A stretch of 64,000 bases of DNA from Omphalotus guepiniiformis (lineage: Eukaryota; Basidiomycota; Agaricomycetes; Agaricales; Omphalotaceae): contig JAQOOI010000038.1 in assembly GCA_028554645.1 (NCBI GenBank), positions 1 through 64,000 of the forward strand, written 5' to 3'. Positions 10,810-23,027 of this stretch are shown here, in pieces. The position numbers and the translations under genes are program-made. Each line of letters begins with the position of its first letter. Position 1 is the stretch's first letter. Under the pieces are notes generated by a model that saw only the letters and a list, made by a program, of their open reading frames with translations, was not told the DNA's origin and searched no databases.

Positions 10810-12784
10810 ATGCCGCACAACCTTCGCTTCAAGTTCTCCTTTCTCCAAATCCTTCCACTTCTCCTCACATCCCCCCTCCCATCCTCCTCCTTCGCCACTC
10901 CCAATCCCACTCGTAGGACACCAACAACCCAAGCCAACGCCAACGAAACATGCCAACAACTCCAATCCACCCTCGGTACCACAATCGTTCAAACACCCAA
11001 CGATCCTCGGTATAACGCAGGAGCCACCGCATCATGGAACTTATTCAATACCGAATTCAGCCCGGCATGTATCGTCTTCCCGACGAATGCAAGTCATGTT
11101 CAGGGTGCTATGAAAGCGATATTTGATGGGGAACTTGATTATGCTGTTCAGGCTGGGGGACATAGTGCGATGAAGGGTTGGAATAAGTGAGTAACAAGTG
11201 TCTTTCGACTCAAGTAGTGGCGCCGTGATGAGTACTAATTTTATCTTGTTTGGAACTTGAAAGCGTCGATAATGGGATTTTAATTTCGTTTTCGGAGATG
11301 AAAGAGGTCACTTATAACGCTGAAAGTGATACTATCACTTTACAACCTGGTATTCACTGGGAAGACGCCGTTGCCGGTCTCGAGGAACATGGCGTATCAG
11401 CAGTCGGCGCTCGATATAGGTGAGTAAAGCAACCCATTCCACAATCCCACAATTCCCCTTCATATCATATCCTAACTAACAAAACCGCGCGGTTTCCTAG
11501 CGACGTAGGCGCCGGATTCCTCCTCGGAGGCGGAATAAGTTTCCTCTCAGGTTCACAAGGCTACGGAGCAGACTCTTACGTCGAACTAGACGTTGTTCTA
11601 GTCAACGGAACACTCGTTACTGCGAGAAAGGATAACGAGTACGCGGATTTGTTTAAGGCTTTGAAGGGGGGTGCGAATAGGTTTGGGATTGTTACGAGGT
11701 TTGAGGTTGAGGCTGTTCATACTGGGAGGGAGGAGGATAAGAGTTGGTATGGGGGTTCTATAACGGTGAGTGGAATCACTGGAATGTTAGGTTGAAGTGC
11801 GTAACTAAAGGGCTGGTGATATGAAAAGTACCCGATTTCTTCAGCAAACGCGTTATTACAAGCAGTCGCTAATTTCGCTGCGAACTCAAACGATACCAAC
11901 GCAGGTTAGCTGCCGCATATCCGTCTTCTCATCCTCTTCATATACTAAAAATTCACACACACACACACATAGAACTCCTAACAACCTTCGACTACGTCGG
12001 CTACTACTACGGAATCTCCTACCTATTCTACAACAGCTCCGACACCACACTCTTCAACAAAACCTTTTCCGAATTCCTCTCAATCCCCTCCAACACAACC
12101 TCCCTCGGGGCCCTAAGCTACATCGACATATCACACATCCTCGACGCATCCACAGATTCAAGTGGTCACGGACAACTCTTCGCTGCAAGCGCACTCTCCG
12201 GCGAGTCCCCGATAGGTGATTACATCGAGTCCCTGAGGTTATGGACGAATTACAGTACAACGTTCTCGGATGAACTGTATTTCTCTGTTATCACGTTTTC
12301 GCCTGTGACTCAAGGGCAGATTGATATTGGGAGAGAAAAAGGAGGGAATGTGATAGATTCGGATGTGGAGAGTAAGGGTGGGTATAATAATGTTATGTTT
12401 CAAGTTGCGCTTCCGGAGGGTGTTGAGGCTATCTCGGAGGAAATGCAGGATGGGAGGATGTTTTATCTTGACAAGTGAGTACTGAGTACTGAGTTTTGGT
12501 TTTTTTGGATGTCATTTCTGATGGGGATTTTTGTCAGTGTACCTACGAGGTCGGATCTTCCTTATAACATCAACGAATGTGATGCGAGTCAGAATGTGTT
12601 TGCGACGTATGGAGGGTACGAGTTTCTCAAGAGCACGTATGCGAAGTATGATCCTACTGGGTATGTATATCTTTGGCTTCCCCCCTCTCGAAATATCGAA
12701 CGCACTAACTAACTGGTTCCTACTTGCGTTTCTTTTACACCCAGCTTCAATTTGGCACATACGCAAGGACCGGTGGGGTTATAA
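10810..12784 (+). CDS. Secreted FAD-linked oxidoreductase (BBE/FAD_binding_4 type)
   Basis: Seven exons: 10810-11186, 11264-11419, 11501-11765, 11829-11904, 11973-12474, 12538-12660 and 12745-12784 (512 residues). The first ~25 residues (FSFLQILPLLLTS) form a signal peptide. The FAD domain shows CIVFPTNASHVQGAM, then YAVQAGGHSAMKGWN, where the His of GGHS is the usual covalent flavin attachment site, and VGAGFLLGGGISFLSG, which binds the pyrophosphate. The second flavin-linking Cys motif (C-x-x-h/W) of true berberine-bridge enzymes is not evident, so attachment is probably through His only. The C-terminus keeps the family's Y-N-I-N-E-like element (LPYNINEC). These enzymes oxidise sugars or small secondary metabolites; the substrate cannot be read from sequence. 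Confidence 0.88.
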
Positions 12785-12951
12785 AAGGACGTGTATGTAA
12801 GGTACACTTATAGTATTTGACATTGAGGTATGCACGAGAGGGGATTATACAGATGACAAGTAATAAATAAAAGAATACACGCCGTATACACCAACATTAA
12901 AACTGTTCAGGATAAACTGTTCGAGTCAAGCAATACGTTTACTATCTTCAA

Positions 12952-13593
12952 TCAAACGAGACGACCCGAAGTAGAATTTCTCTGCCCCTCCGACCCCGCC
13001 GATAACCGTTTTTCTTCTTCTGCACGTTGGCGATCTAAACGATTTTGAGCAATTCTCTAGAGTGTGCGTTGAAGAATCAAAGTAGGTGAGTACGATAGTT
13101 CTAATAGGATTATTGAGAGAACGCACAGCTTTCATTGATTCGATACTCTTGGATAATGTATCGAGTGTAACTTCGGACATCTCGCTAACCTATTAATTCA
13201 TTCATTCAAACGATCCATCGTCAGATAATGTGTATTTGGGGGGGAGGGGTTAAATTTATTAAACTCACAGTATCTCCAACTTGCCGACTAACTTCCATAA
13301 AACGCGCTTTCTCCTCTGCCCACTGATCGAACCCAGGAGAGCTCTGCATCGACGTAGGACTTTGCTGCCTCCACGGAACCCCCGGGAACCCTGACGAACT
13401 TCCCGGAGTCTCAGGTTGTGTACCCTGAGCAAGTTTCTCTTCACCAGAACGATAATCCGAGGGGCCGCCGCTAGTATTGGCATTGCCAGTAGTTTGACTC
13501 TGCACACCGGAACGGTGACAACCCCAGGCGTGGCTCACGTCACGGTGGTTTGAGTACCATGTAGCTGCTCCAGCACCGACGATGAAACCACAT
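12952..13593 (-). CDS. Small basidiomycete protein with helical C-terminus, start disrupted
   Basis: Three exons: 13593-13269, 13189-13127 and 13056-12952. After a short hydrophobic N-terminus (GFIVGAGAATWY), possibly a membrane anchor, comes a Gly/Ser/Gln-rich linker. A helical region follows: W-A-E-E-K-A-R-F, then SEVTLDTLSKSIESMKA, then RIAQNRLDRQRAEEEKRL. This layout matches small uncharacterised agaricomycete proteins with a Trp-x-x-x-K helix; I know no function. In this assembly the only suitable ATG (13593-13591) is followed by one extra T (13590) before the frame GGT-TTC-ATC. The upstream codon in the coding frame is a stop (TAA). So either an indel or error sits at the start codon, or a first exon was missed. 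Confidence 0.55.
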
Positions 13594-13977
13594 TAGACGA
13601 TGGCCGCACATTTCGAGTCTTTTGTCAAGAGGGGTAAAGCTAAAGCTTTAAAGAGTCGGACGTTTGAGAGTCGAGAGTTGAGAGAAAGGTAGGAAAGATT
13701 GCAATTGCAAGGAAGATATGTTATGGAGAGTTAGATCTTTAGAGGTTAGAGGCGGGATCATTTATATAGATCCGAGCGGCGGCGCACGCAGCATTTGGGT
13801 ACACGTCTTTGGTCGGCCCATTGACATCCCTCCGCACTCGAGACGCGAGTGTATGCCAGATGCATGCGCAAGGAGCAGCCGGAAGGATGACGCGTGAAGC
13901 TCGGCATCATTCGGCACTGTCACGCTGACGCAACGTTTCCCCTATTTGTCGGCGCCTTCACGTCCATCAACCCTAAC

Positions 13978-14235
13978 CTCAGAACAAAGTCCCCAACTTT
14001 CTCCTCGGATTCACGTCAAACCCCACCCTCACAAACGCAAACGACAACTCAAACGAAAAACTGAAATGCATCTCTCTAACCGACGTATCCATGGATCATA
14101 GTTCAATCTCACCATCTTCCTCCTCGAGACGATTACAGTAAGCTTGATACGTATCGCAACGCTCATCCATTTCCCTGTGGGCAGTATGCAGACCGAGAAC
14201 CCATATGTTGGCTTTTCGAATGAGAATGGAGCCTG
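13978..14235. pseudogene. Scrambled, intron-free remnant of a PL14 lyase gene
   Basis: Two pieces resemble the gene at 3768-4992 but point in opposite directions. Plus strand 13985-14063 encodes PNFLLGFTSNPTLTNANDN, which matches NFLLGFTTNLTLAEHANAN near that gene's N-terminus. Minus strand 14235-14085 encodes FEKPTYGFSV...GKWMSVAIRIKL, matching FENPTYGFSV..GRWMSVAIRVKL. At the position of the intact gene's 58-nt intron, the remnant reads GAAGATGGTGAGATTGAACT straight through, with the intron exactly absent. Frameshifts and the inversion make it non-coding. Confidence 0.75.
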
Positions 14236-14424
14236 AGGGATGGAAATGAGATGATGGGTGTTGTTACTTATTCAGCGGTCGAATGGGAATTACGCAGATG
14301 GGCGCGAGATAAACTAATTGAAAGTGTGGTTGTTGGGCCTCATGCAACCTTAGAAGTTACACATGTATCTCAATACTAAAAACCTACAACTACCCAATTA
14401 TTCCACCCCACCCCGTCCGTGGCC

Positions 14425-16007
14425 CTAACAAATAATACACTCAGCTTCAGGTTTTCTCAACCTCGCCTCCAATCTCGCTTTCAACCCTTCGTCTGATCCA
14501 ATATACGAGCTTCCCCTATAAAACGAAAAGCGCACAAGTGCACAAATGAGTAACACTCCAAACGAAACGAAACAGGGATTGCTTTATACGTACGCATGCT
14601 GAAGACTTGAACCTTGATTACTATCATCCAACGAAGCAACAATCTCTCTACACTGATGTGGATGCCGAAACGCATATGGTGGGATTAACTGATCCATAGA
14701 TTGGATACGTATGATGATGGGAGACCTTGTACTTCCTTCGCTCAGAGAACTCGAACCCGGGATGAAGCTAGCGAATGTCGATGAAGAGCCTGGGGAGAGG
14801 GGATTAGTGGTGGAAGCGTCTGATATGACGATACGTGAGTCGATCCATGTAGGTGGGCTATTCTCTAGTAGAGATAGGGAGATACACCAAGAACCTGATG
14901 AACGAGGTCGACTGTGTCTAGGTAGGTTTTCTGGCGTACAAAACGCAAGTCTCCACATACGACCTTTAAAATATAAACCCTCAATATCAGACTCGCGGGG
15001 GGGATGGGGCAAAAGCCAAAAAAAGAAGCCGCACCTCTAGCAATAAACTCCACCACAACCTCCCTCGATACCCTCATCCTTTTCTGAAAATAAGGTATCT
15101 TAAAATTCACAGCAAAAGAACCTTCATCTCCTTTCAAATTCTCCACAAACACTTCATCTGGACTCATCGTCGCTCCCAGAACCATCTGATCTGTCCCCGG
15201 TAGAGGTGAGAATTCGGGTGAGAGTCTTAATCGTTGGAAAAATGCGTGATCGGATGTAACGAGGCATGCGTTTCGTATGTCGGATATTGTGGATGGTATT
15301 AATGGTGCGGAGAATGATAAGAGACAAGTGAGTAAATCACTTGATCCTGACAAGTCGAAAGTTGAGGTTGATTCGGAGTTGGGGGTGGTGGCATCCTCCG
15401 AGTCATTTTTGTTCTCCGGAGGTCGATTGATTATAGCCCAATATAAAGGCGTATGACCCTCAATAGACTTTTCCTGCAATAAAGTCGATAGGGAAAGTGA
15501 ATAGCCTTCACAAGCTTCTTGACAACTCTCTAAAATACTCCGCGATGCGGCTTTCCCAACACCAGCACCATCACCAGGACCCGACGAAGTGTTAGCGCCA
15601 TTGTTTTGAACGCTAACGAGATCACGTATGATACTCAATACCGTCGTGCGTACTTCTCGTGTCGTACGTGAAGCGCCGAAGCCGTAACCCCACCATGATG
15701 ATGATGATGCTGCGGGGGCTTTGCCTTTGCCTTTGTACGAGGAGGAGGATGAATAAGAATTTGCAGAATTCGGGGAATGTTGAATCGTTGGGGAAGTTAT
15801 AGTAGATGTCGATGAAGGGGAAGGGTAAGGGCTGCCATTTGGATCGACCTTCGTATCTCGAAAGGTAACCGTCGTACTAGCACTAGCGGCACTAGCACTA
15901 GCACTGAGTCCAGAAGCACCAGAACCAGTCCCACGAATATCTTCATAAGACGGAGGAGCTTCAGAGGGTGTTGGATCTTCAGGTAAAGGTGTTTTGTCGA
16001 ATATCAT
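14425..16007 (-). CDS. Ankyrin-type fungal protein with disordered N-terminus
   Basis: Three exons: 16007-15035, 14963-14594 and 14515-14425 (about 477 residues). Residues 1-100 are Ser/Thr/Ala-rich and open with a PSEAPPSYED motif, a possible PPxY ligand for WW/NEDD4-type ubiquitin ligases. One clear ankyrin-like unit, IEGHTPLYWAIINRPP, follows the helix REVRTTVLSIIRDL. The middle exon begins GRMWRLAFCTPENL, part of a conserved beta-rich domain. I see no transmembrane segment. The start is taken at MIFDKTPLPED; an in-frame codon at 16109 would add 34 residues without family support. A TATATAA-like element lies near 16233. The molecular role is unknown. Confidence 0.7.
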
Positions 16008-16109
16008 GGTGAGGAGGGGGGGGCCTGTGTACGGTCGTATACGCAAGAGGCAGAACTGCGAAAGACTCGAAGGGAGAGCCAGAGGCCCAGAGCAGGCACA
16101 GGCCTGCAC

Positions 16110-17170
16110 AGCCTTAACTGACCAATATCAGTGAGTCAGCTCACCACCGGCCCGGGATCATGCCTGCCTGCTCTCAGCTCTCCGCCCGGTCTTTCGTCCA
16201 AATACCACCAACTGGTCCGTGCGCCCCCAGGACTATATAATCCCTTGGTGGACCGTGTTTGTTTCCTTTATCTTTGTGCTAGGGCATACTGTCGCCAGTG
16301 AGGTCTTTACCGAGGCACAGTCTTTTTGCTGATTGCAAATTATACATCCGAACCCGTCTGAAGGCTTTGGCTTTCAGCAATTTTTGGAAAACGCAACTTT
16401 GGGTGTTTTTTTGTGTTTTTTGTATGGTGTTTTGCTTTTCGATCCTGGTGATGATTCGAATTGTTTTTCTTTCGAGTCGGAGGGGTCTGGGAAGTGGATT
16501 TTTGGGTAGATACTTACATCGGTGTAATGTGATTCTGAATCGTTTGCGTTGAAGTTCTGAATTTGTGTGATCTGTGCTCAACGTCCAAGCAAGTTATATC
16601 CCTCCGTTGCATTTATCCTCGTATACGCCTTTACTTACGTTCGGCCTCCTCTGGTAACCTACCCTTGAAATCGAACAGCGGCAGTTTTCAAACTTTTCAT
16701 CTCACAATTGTCGAGTTTCCTCGTTAAACTTTTCTAGGAATGGACAGAGATCCCAGCAGGCTGTAGCTAACCCTTCGCGACATATTCATAATAATGCCAC
16801 CTCAGAAAGCTTTCTGATTCTATGAAGGCTACATTTTCGAGTTGGTTAAGCTTATTACAACGTTCATTTCAGTCTTTCCTTTTCTGGCACATTTGCGATT
16901 GATGAGGATGGAGCAGAATATGGTACGTACACCGGATGAGCTTGATAAAATGGATCGGGGCGAATTATTCGCCTCGCCGGAAACGAGGTGGGTTCACTGT
17001 TCGCACTTCTCGGTGATGTTTGTTTGTCCTGCTCACTTGCGGCTTCCAGTTTGATGGTTTAGTCTTCACACAGAATTTGAATGAAATTAAAGGCGAAGGA
17101 AGATTAATATATACATGACAGGTCCTGACCTACTACGAACAAGAAGAAGCATTCTCTCCGGGCAGCTAAT
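16110..17170. other. Intergenic, no gene supported
   Basis: A T-rich plus-strand open frame (16298-16552) and short frames near 16842-17054 have no family features or splice partners. I see nothing else apart from the likely promoter of the ankyrin-type gene around 16233. Confidence 0.5.
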
Positions 17171-18609
17171 CTATAGCTGTAACGACGCACTCGCATTCGA
17201 CGTACTAACAACAACATTTCCCCCCTCCCTTCTTCCCATTCCCGCTCTCACTCCCACCGGACCCCAACTCACATACCCCCTCGTCCTCCAACTCCCATCC
17301 TTCCTAACATCCACATACCTCAAATTCCCCTCCTCATCCCTCTCCCCACCCCCATACCTCACATCCACACCACTCCACCTCGAACTCCCCACATCAAACG
17401 ACCCACTAAACCTCTTCGGTAATCTAACTTTCGCTTTCGCATTTGATGTTGTCGCATTAAGGTTAAGTGTACTGAATTTCGGTGCTTCTGAGATATCTAG
17501 TGAGATTGGTGCGTTTGATGTTTGTGTTGATATTGTATAGGATCCGCCTGTTTCGGTTAGAGGGGGGAGTCTGTCGAAGGCTGTGGTTTCGGTGGGCTCG
17601 GGGAATGAGTAGAGCATGATGTTACTGCTGATATTACTGTTCCAAAAAGGATATTAGATTGAGTATCAAGAGCGGGGCGAGGTGTGCTTACCCATTAGAC
17701 GATTTCATCGAAACCTTCGTAGGTCTATTCTCAGCATGATTAACAACAACCATAGCACACTGAATCATAGCATTGCTCGTAACGAGCTCAAGAGAAGCTA
17801 TAACAACGAAAACGCCTTGAATAGCCGCGTTGTTAGTTTTGATGACTGCGCGTGTCGCGCGTATGGACTGCAAAAACCACAAACCCAATACGCTGGTAAG
17901 CCCCCGTGGCGGTTCACATAGGGTATTGAGAACTCACGCCAATATCAATCAAAGCATTCGCAGAACCAAGAGAGATATTCTTAAACGAAACAACACGAGC
18001 GATACTCCTGATAAGGTGTGTGAACCCAGGCATATCAGTTTCGAAATTCGATACGGTCAACGAAGCGGCTCGTGGTGTGGTTGCGCGAGGGAAAGAAACG
18101 ATGATTTCGCATTGGAAGTTTATCGTTTGTTGAATGAAACCGTTCCTGCTGGTTCTGTTCGACCGAGTCTGCCGGGTGAAGGTGGGTTAAACTGACCATT
18201 ATATAGAAACACAGAACCATATGGGAAAAACACATACAAAAACCCCAACCCCAACACCACATTGATTCCCCCCTCCTCCTCCTCCTCCCCCAACCTTCCT
18301 AACCTCACAAACCCTCACACACCCCGGCACCGTCGTCCTCACATAAACCCTAACAACAACATACCCCCTAACTTCATCATCCGCTATAACTTTAAGATCT
18401 CCTTTACTAAACGGACCCGCAGATTGTAAAAATATCTTTTCGGATGTTAGAGGAAGTTCGAAGGACGCTACTGCGGTGTCGGACGCGGAGGAGTTGGAGT
18501 GGGCCGTGTGGGGTGAGCGAGTCCAGTGGGCTTCGCGAGTGATGGTTAGGTCTGGTGGGATTGACCATAGGAGGTTTTCGGCGCTTGTGTTGTTGAAAGA
18601 GGGAGGCAT
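17171..18609 (-). CDS. DUF7330-like protein, paralog A
   Basis: Four exons: 18609-18238, 18168-17938, 17867-17692 and 17636-17171 (414 residues). It shares intron positions and motifs with paralogs B (19040-20437) and C (21255-23027). Exon 1 starts near LLWSIPPDLTITREAHW, carries FELPLTSEKIFLQSAGP and ends in GVGVF. Exon 2 carries VSNFETDMPGF. Exon 3 has repeated beta strands of the type IKTNNAAIQGVF and LVTSNAMIQC. Exon 4 has TQTSNAPISLDI and closes VSTSNASASLQL. These short T-S-N-A-x-I repeats suggest a beta-helix or adhesin-like stack. The DUF7330 name is from memory, not checked. Unlike C, no N-terminal membrane segment is visible. The function is unknown. Confidence 0.75.
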
Positions 18610-19039
18610 TGGAAGTAAGCAAGTAGGCAGCAGGCAGTAGGGTGAGGGAAAGTCGTGGATGTCGCGTGGTGATAGTATAAGGTTATAAGGTGAAGTGTAC
18701 GAAAAGAAGTTGTGACTGAAAGAAAGAAGGTAGTTTCTTTGTCAATTGCCACAGTTTGAATGGTGGCCGTGGCCATAATCTCCATCCGCCCTTAAATACT
18801 CGAAAATTCCATTGAAATTCAGCTGTAATACCTTTAAACTAAAATGCATGACAGACTACAACTTCGCATTGAGTCACTGAAGTGCAATAGGACAGCACGA
18901 GGGACAAGCTTGGCGTTTATTGGAACGGTGTTAAATACCTGTGCCATGAGGGGCTGTAACATGTGTTTGGGCGTCTAGCGATGACTTGGTTTAGCGCCTT
19001 CGAAAAAAATGCAATGACAAACAGAAACATTCTTCTCTT
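18610..19039. other. Intergenic between paralogs A and B
   Basis: About 430 bp separates the tandem paralogs on the minus strand. It should hold the promoter of A. An open frame at 18546-18785 (-) partly overlaps exon 1 in another phase and is not supported. Confidence 0.45.
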
Positions 19040-20437
19040 CTACTGACACAACCGCAATCTAGCCCCTGCAATGGACGTCGACACCTCAACGACACCTCTA
19101 CACCTCCCTTCTTCGGTGCAACAAACCCATCCAGCCTTAACAGCATCCTCATCCACCTCAAACTCCACATTCCGTTTTCCCTGCTCCTGCCCCCGCGAAT
19201 GCGAAGCATCGTCTCCGAGCCGTTGAACAACCTCCGCGTGCCCCGTCGTCCCCGTCGTCGTGACCTTGAACGAACCCTCGTACGTCTCCGGAAGAGTAAC
19301 ATCTATCTCACCAATCGAAGAAATCGCCCGAATGTGAAGATTACACTCAAGAGGCGCGGAGGGAAAACTTAATGTCAGTGGGGCGTTATTCGTTGAGGCA
19401 CTGACGAAGAAGTTTCCACCACGTTCGGGGTTGGGGTTTGAGGAGCTCGGTGCGGAAAGTGTTATTGACCCGAATATTGGACTGGTAAACCAGTCAGTTG
19501 GAAGGGTGAATAGTGATAGTGATAATAGAGAGATGGATGACTCACCCATTGCTGGTACTCATCGTCAGTTCCGTGAATTTACGTGGGTCTGCATTGTCGA
19601 GGCGTACGGAAGCTCTGATATGAGCGTTGGCTGTGATCAACTTGAGTGAGGTGCTTGCTATGAACGTTCCTTCGATAGATGAATTCGATGTCTCGCAATA
19701 TGCTTTTCGAGCTCGGAGAGACTGGGAGAGTCATTAGTAATCTCAGTACTGAAGGATTGCATCGAAAGGATGGCAACTCACATCAACTAATATAGGCTTG
19801 GCGGAAGTTCTCAACGAAATTGTCCGAAAGTCAACTCCAGGAGCGAGATTATCGACTTGATGAGAAAAAAGAGGCATATCCGTTTCGAAATTCCGGATTT
19901 TGAGAAGATGGGTAGTGCTAGTCGGTTTTGGTTTGGGGAATTCTATGAGGATGGTGAATTGTATTCGGAATTGCTGTGAATGCAAGCCGTCCGCGCCAGG
20001 GTGTTGTTCAGACGTCGAAGTCTATGAATATGAACAATATTCAGCATCCGAGTCAACGACGACGAAAGAAAGAACGAAATACGCACGAATATCCCAATAC
20101 CATACTGCGTTTCTTTCCTCTTCAACGCACACACCATAAAATCTCCAACGTCAACTTTAGCATGACTCTCTCCGGGAGAGAGCTCTACAGTGACGTGAAC
20201 CAAGACAAAGTCGCTGACGCGGTCAGACTGCGCGATGCGTATAGTTCCAGAGGATAAATCCCCACGAGAGATACAGAAAAGTCGAGTAGATGTCACTGGG
20301 AGGTGAAAAGATGATTTGAGAGTTCCTATGCCTGGCGGGGTACTCGAAGGAGGAGGTACTGGAGACCATTCTGCTTCACGGTCGATTGTCATGCGGAATG
20401 AGGAAATCCATTTGTCTGCGAGTGGAGGATGGGACAT
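19040..20437 (-). CDS. DUF7330-like protein, paralog B
   Basis: Four exons: 20437-20087, 20021-19782, 19721-19546 and 19481-19040 (402 residues). Exon 1 ends YGIGIF, and exon 2 holds IRNFETDMPLFSHQVDNL. Exon 3 is exactly 176 nt, as in paralog A, and carries LKLITANAHIRASV. Exon 4 has ASTNNAPLTLSFPSAPLECN, SSIGEIDVTLPETYEGSFKV and the closing VEVSTSIAGARLRL. The N-terminus WISSFRMTIDREAEW aligns with WSIPPDLTITREAHW of A. No signal peptide or membrane anchor is present in this model; one could sit on an upstream exon that I could not identify. Confidence 0.75.
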
Positions 20438-21254
20438 TCAGGGGGGCCGTACTGGGGTGGAGTGTTCCGAGTGATACTGGTTATCTGTGCCGAAAGAAGG
20501 TCGAAAGAATTTAGAAAAGAGTTGTCAGCGGTTTACTGCTGCGCAGTTTTCAGAAGGCGTGCGTACCCATGAATGCCAAGGTTTACTCCTGCTGCGCTTG
20601 GGGATGGGGTCATCTGGTTTGGAAGAGATAGGCCTGGGTGAAGCTGAAGATTCAGCAGGTTTAAGTGTCATGTTCAAGACGCAATTTTGGAAGAAGGGAG
20701 AAATAAAATAAAGAACAAAAAAGCGCTCGTCGGTGAAGCGCTTATGTTCGGTTTGCCGGACCGTTCTCTTCCGGGACCTTTTTTTCGTTCCCTTCTTCAT
20801 TGACCATTCCTCTCTCTCTCTATGATTATTTTCTCGCCATGTTATGCACTCATGCCTGTTACTGCGCGTCCGTCAATTGACTCGCCACAAGAACTGATAG
20901 TCATCTCCTGGCATTGATAAAGATCTCTCGAGTTCGTGACCCGCAGCATAGTTTGCGTACCCCCTCCACCTGCCGGTTCCGCTGTCTACCTCATGACGCA
21001 GCACCCGATGCTCCTCCTGGATCTATTCAATAACGACATCGACTCAAATTCTGCAATTCTGATAGGGATGCTTCAACTCCGCAGCGGTGTTGCCGAAAGA
21101 GGCGCAGCGCAGTCTGCCTCTGAAACATAGTCTGACGGTGTGTTGCCGAAATCTAATAAAAGCTGACGAATGTTATTGATTTCTTCCTCATATATAAAGC
21201 ATCACTAGCACTTGTCTTGGATTCATCAACGTCAACCCTCGAGGTCCACTACCA
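20438..21254. other. Divergent promoter region between paralogs B and C
   Basis: About 0.8 kb lies between two head-to-head paralogs and must hold both promoters. TATATAAAG at 21191-21199 serves C. An open frame at 20487-20711 has no support. Confidence 0.5.
21191..21199 (+). promoter_or_regulatory. TATA box of paralog C
   Basis: TATATAAAG lies 64 bp before the ATG at 21255. Confidence 0.5.
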
Positions 21255-23027
21255 ATGGATGAAGAAAAATCACCTTTGATTTCCACCCCGCACGTATGCG
21301 CATGCGAATCGTGCCACCATTCACCTCACTCTTTTCGTGATCGTACTCATGATCACGAACACGAACACGACCGTGCTCATCGTAGACGTTTTCATAAAAA
21401 GCGTTTTTTCAAATTCTTCGTCGCTGGTTTACTGCTTTTCTTCGCTTTCAAGGCTCTTCTCCACGATGCTTTGAAGTTCCGTCGAGAGAGAGGCGGGCAT
21501 CGTCATAATCATTGGCGTCATGGGTCTCCTAAATGGGTCAGTTGCCCCCCTCCCCCCTTCCTACCTGGATTTGCTGCTAATGTTATTCATACGTGTAGGG
21601 TGAACATTCCGTCACTTCTAGCCTCGAACCACAATGGCCTATTCCCCCAGAGTTGACAATTGATCACTGTGCTGAATGGCCGGAATCTGATGATCCACCC
21701 AGCGACGCAGGACGAGATTATTCTGAATATCCACATGATATTGAGACTCTCACCGATACCTTCGAGCTTCCAATCTCTGCAGATCAACTTTTCCTACTCT
21801 CCCGTGGTCCGCTCTCGATTGGAAAAGTAGAGGTTGTACAGTCGGATGAGCTCACTGGTGATTCTGCTGTTGTTAGCGTCACCACAAGCTACCGCCCACT
21901 CCACGTTCTTAAGTATGTTCAATTGTGTCAACTTAAGGGTAGGGAAGGCGAACATGGTGTTGGGATATTCGTATGTTAACTTACATACACTTCTAAAGGA
22001 ACGCGTACTGACAATACTTGCTGCTATTTCTAGTCCGTTCATGATCGTCACCGCCATGATCACCACGAACATCATACACATATCGACTTTCACGTAAAAG
22101 TCATTCTTCCAAAAGGACCCTCCAGCTCTCCTTTATCTATCAAGGATTTCAACACCAACATGGGGTTATTCTCTCATAACATTGGTGATCTCGCCGACTC
22201 GGTTCATTTTGACTCTATTTCATTGAAAGGGTCGATGTTACCTATCTCAGTCGAGGTATATTGTTCTTGACTTGCTATCACAACTAATAAACTGACTTGA
22301 ACACAAGTCTTTATCAGGAGGTAAAGTCACGGTGATGACTGCGAATAGCCCTATCGAGGGGAACTTTAGCGCAAAGGATTCTTTGAAGTTGGAAACTGTT
22401 AATGCTCATATCGATGTTGATGTGAGCCTTTATAATAATAAGTCTTCGGCTTCTTCGACTTCAGTTCACATGAGGACTGTGAATGCGTATGTTTTCCTAC
22501 TCTTCTTCATCATGCGACCTTTCATCTCATCTGTACACGCACCCTATAGCCCAATCAGCGGTTCCGTTTCCCTCTTTACAACAACCGCAGACGACCACTC
22601 GTCCACCTCATCCTCCTCCTCCGGAGGAAACTTCACAATCCACACCCGTACCTCCCTCGCCCCAATCAACCTCCAAATCCCCACCGCCCCATCAACCTCA
22701 ACCCTCACCCTCTCCGCACTTACATCCCTCGCACCTATCGATGTAGGGCTACACGAGACGTATGAAGGAGTTTTCGAGCTTTTGGGATCGGGATCGGGGA
22801 TTGGGAGGCAGGATGTTTTGGTTGATGAGGATGTTGAGGATCCGGAGGGGGGTGGGAGGAAGAGGGTTGTGAGTTGGGAGAGGAAGGGGAGGGGGGTTGT
22901 TAGGGGGAGTGTGGTTTGGGAGGGGGAGGGAGAGGGTGATGGGGATGGGGATGGGGATGGGGGGAAGAGGGGAAAGGGGAGGGTGGTGTTGAAGACGACG
23001 TTGGCGGATGTTACGTTGAGGCTTTAA
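21255..23027 (+). CDS. DUF7330-like membrane protein, paralog C
   Basis: Five exons: 21255-21536, 21599-21970, 22034-22255, 22308-22486 and 22550-23027 (510 residues). It has an additional first exon missing in A and B. That exon encodes a His/Cys-rich N-terminus (CACESCHHS, then His/Asp/Glu repeats), a basic RRRFHKKRFFKFF block and a single hydrophobic segment (FFVAGLLLFFAFKALL), as in a type II membrane protein. The rest parallels the paralogs: WPIPPELTIDHCAEW, FELPISADQLFLLSRGP, HGVGIF at the exon end, DFNTNMGLFSHNIGDL, a TANSPIEGNF repeat, and HTRTSLAPINLQI. Exon 2 is 372 nt, the same as exon 1 of A. A second His-rich stretch (HDRHRHDHHEHHTH) opens exon 3. Metal binding is possible but only inferred. 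Confidence 0.8.

Noticed and set aside
11821..12219. 132-codon plus-strand open frame
   Set aside because: It is a shifted frame over exons 4-5 of the FAD oxidoreductase, with His/Arg/Leu-rich nonsense sequence.
16298..16552. Hydrophobic plus-strand open frame
   Set aside because: It comes from a T-rich stretch; the apparent hydrophobicity follows from base composition and there is no partner exon.
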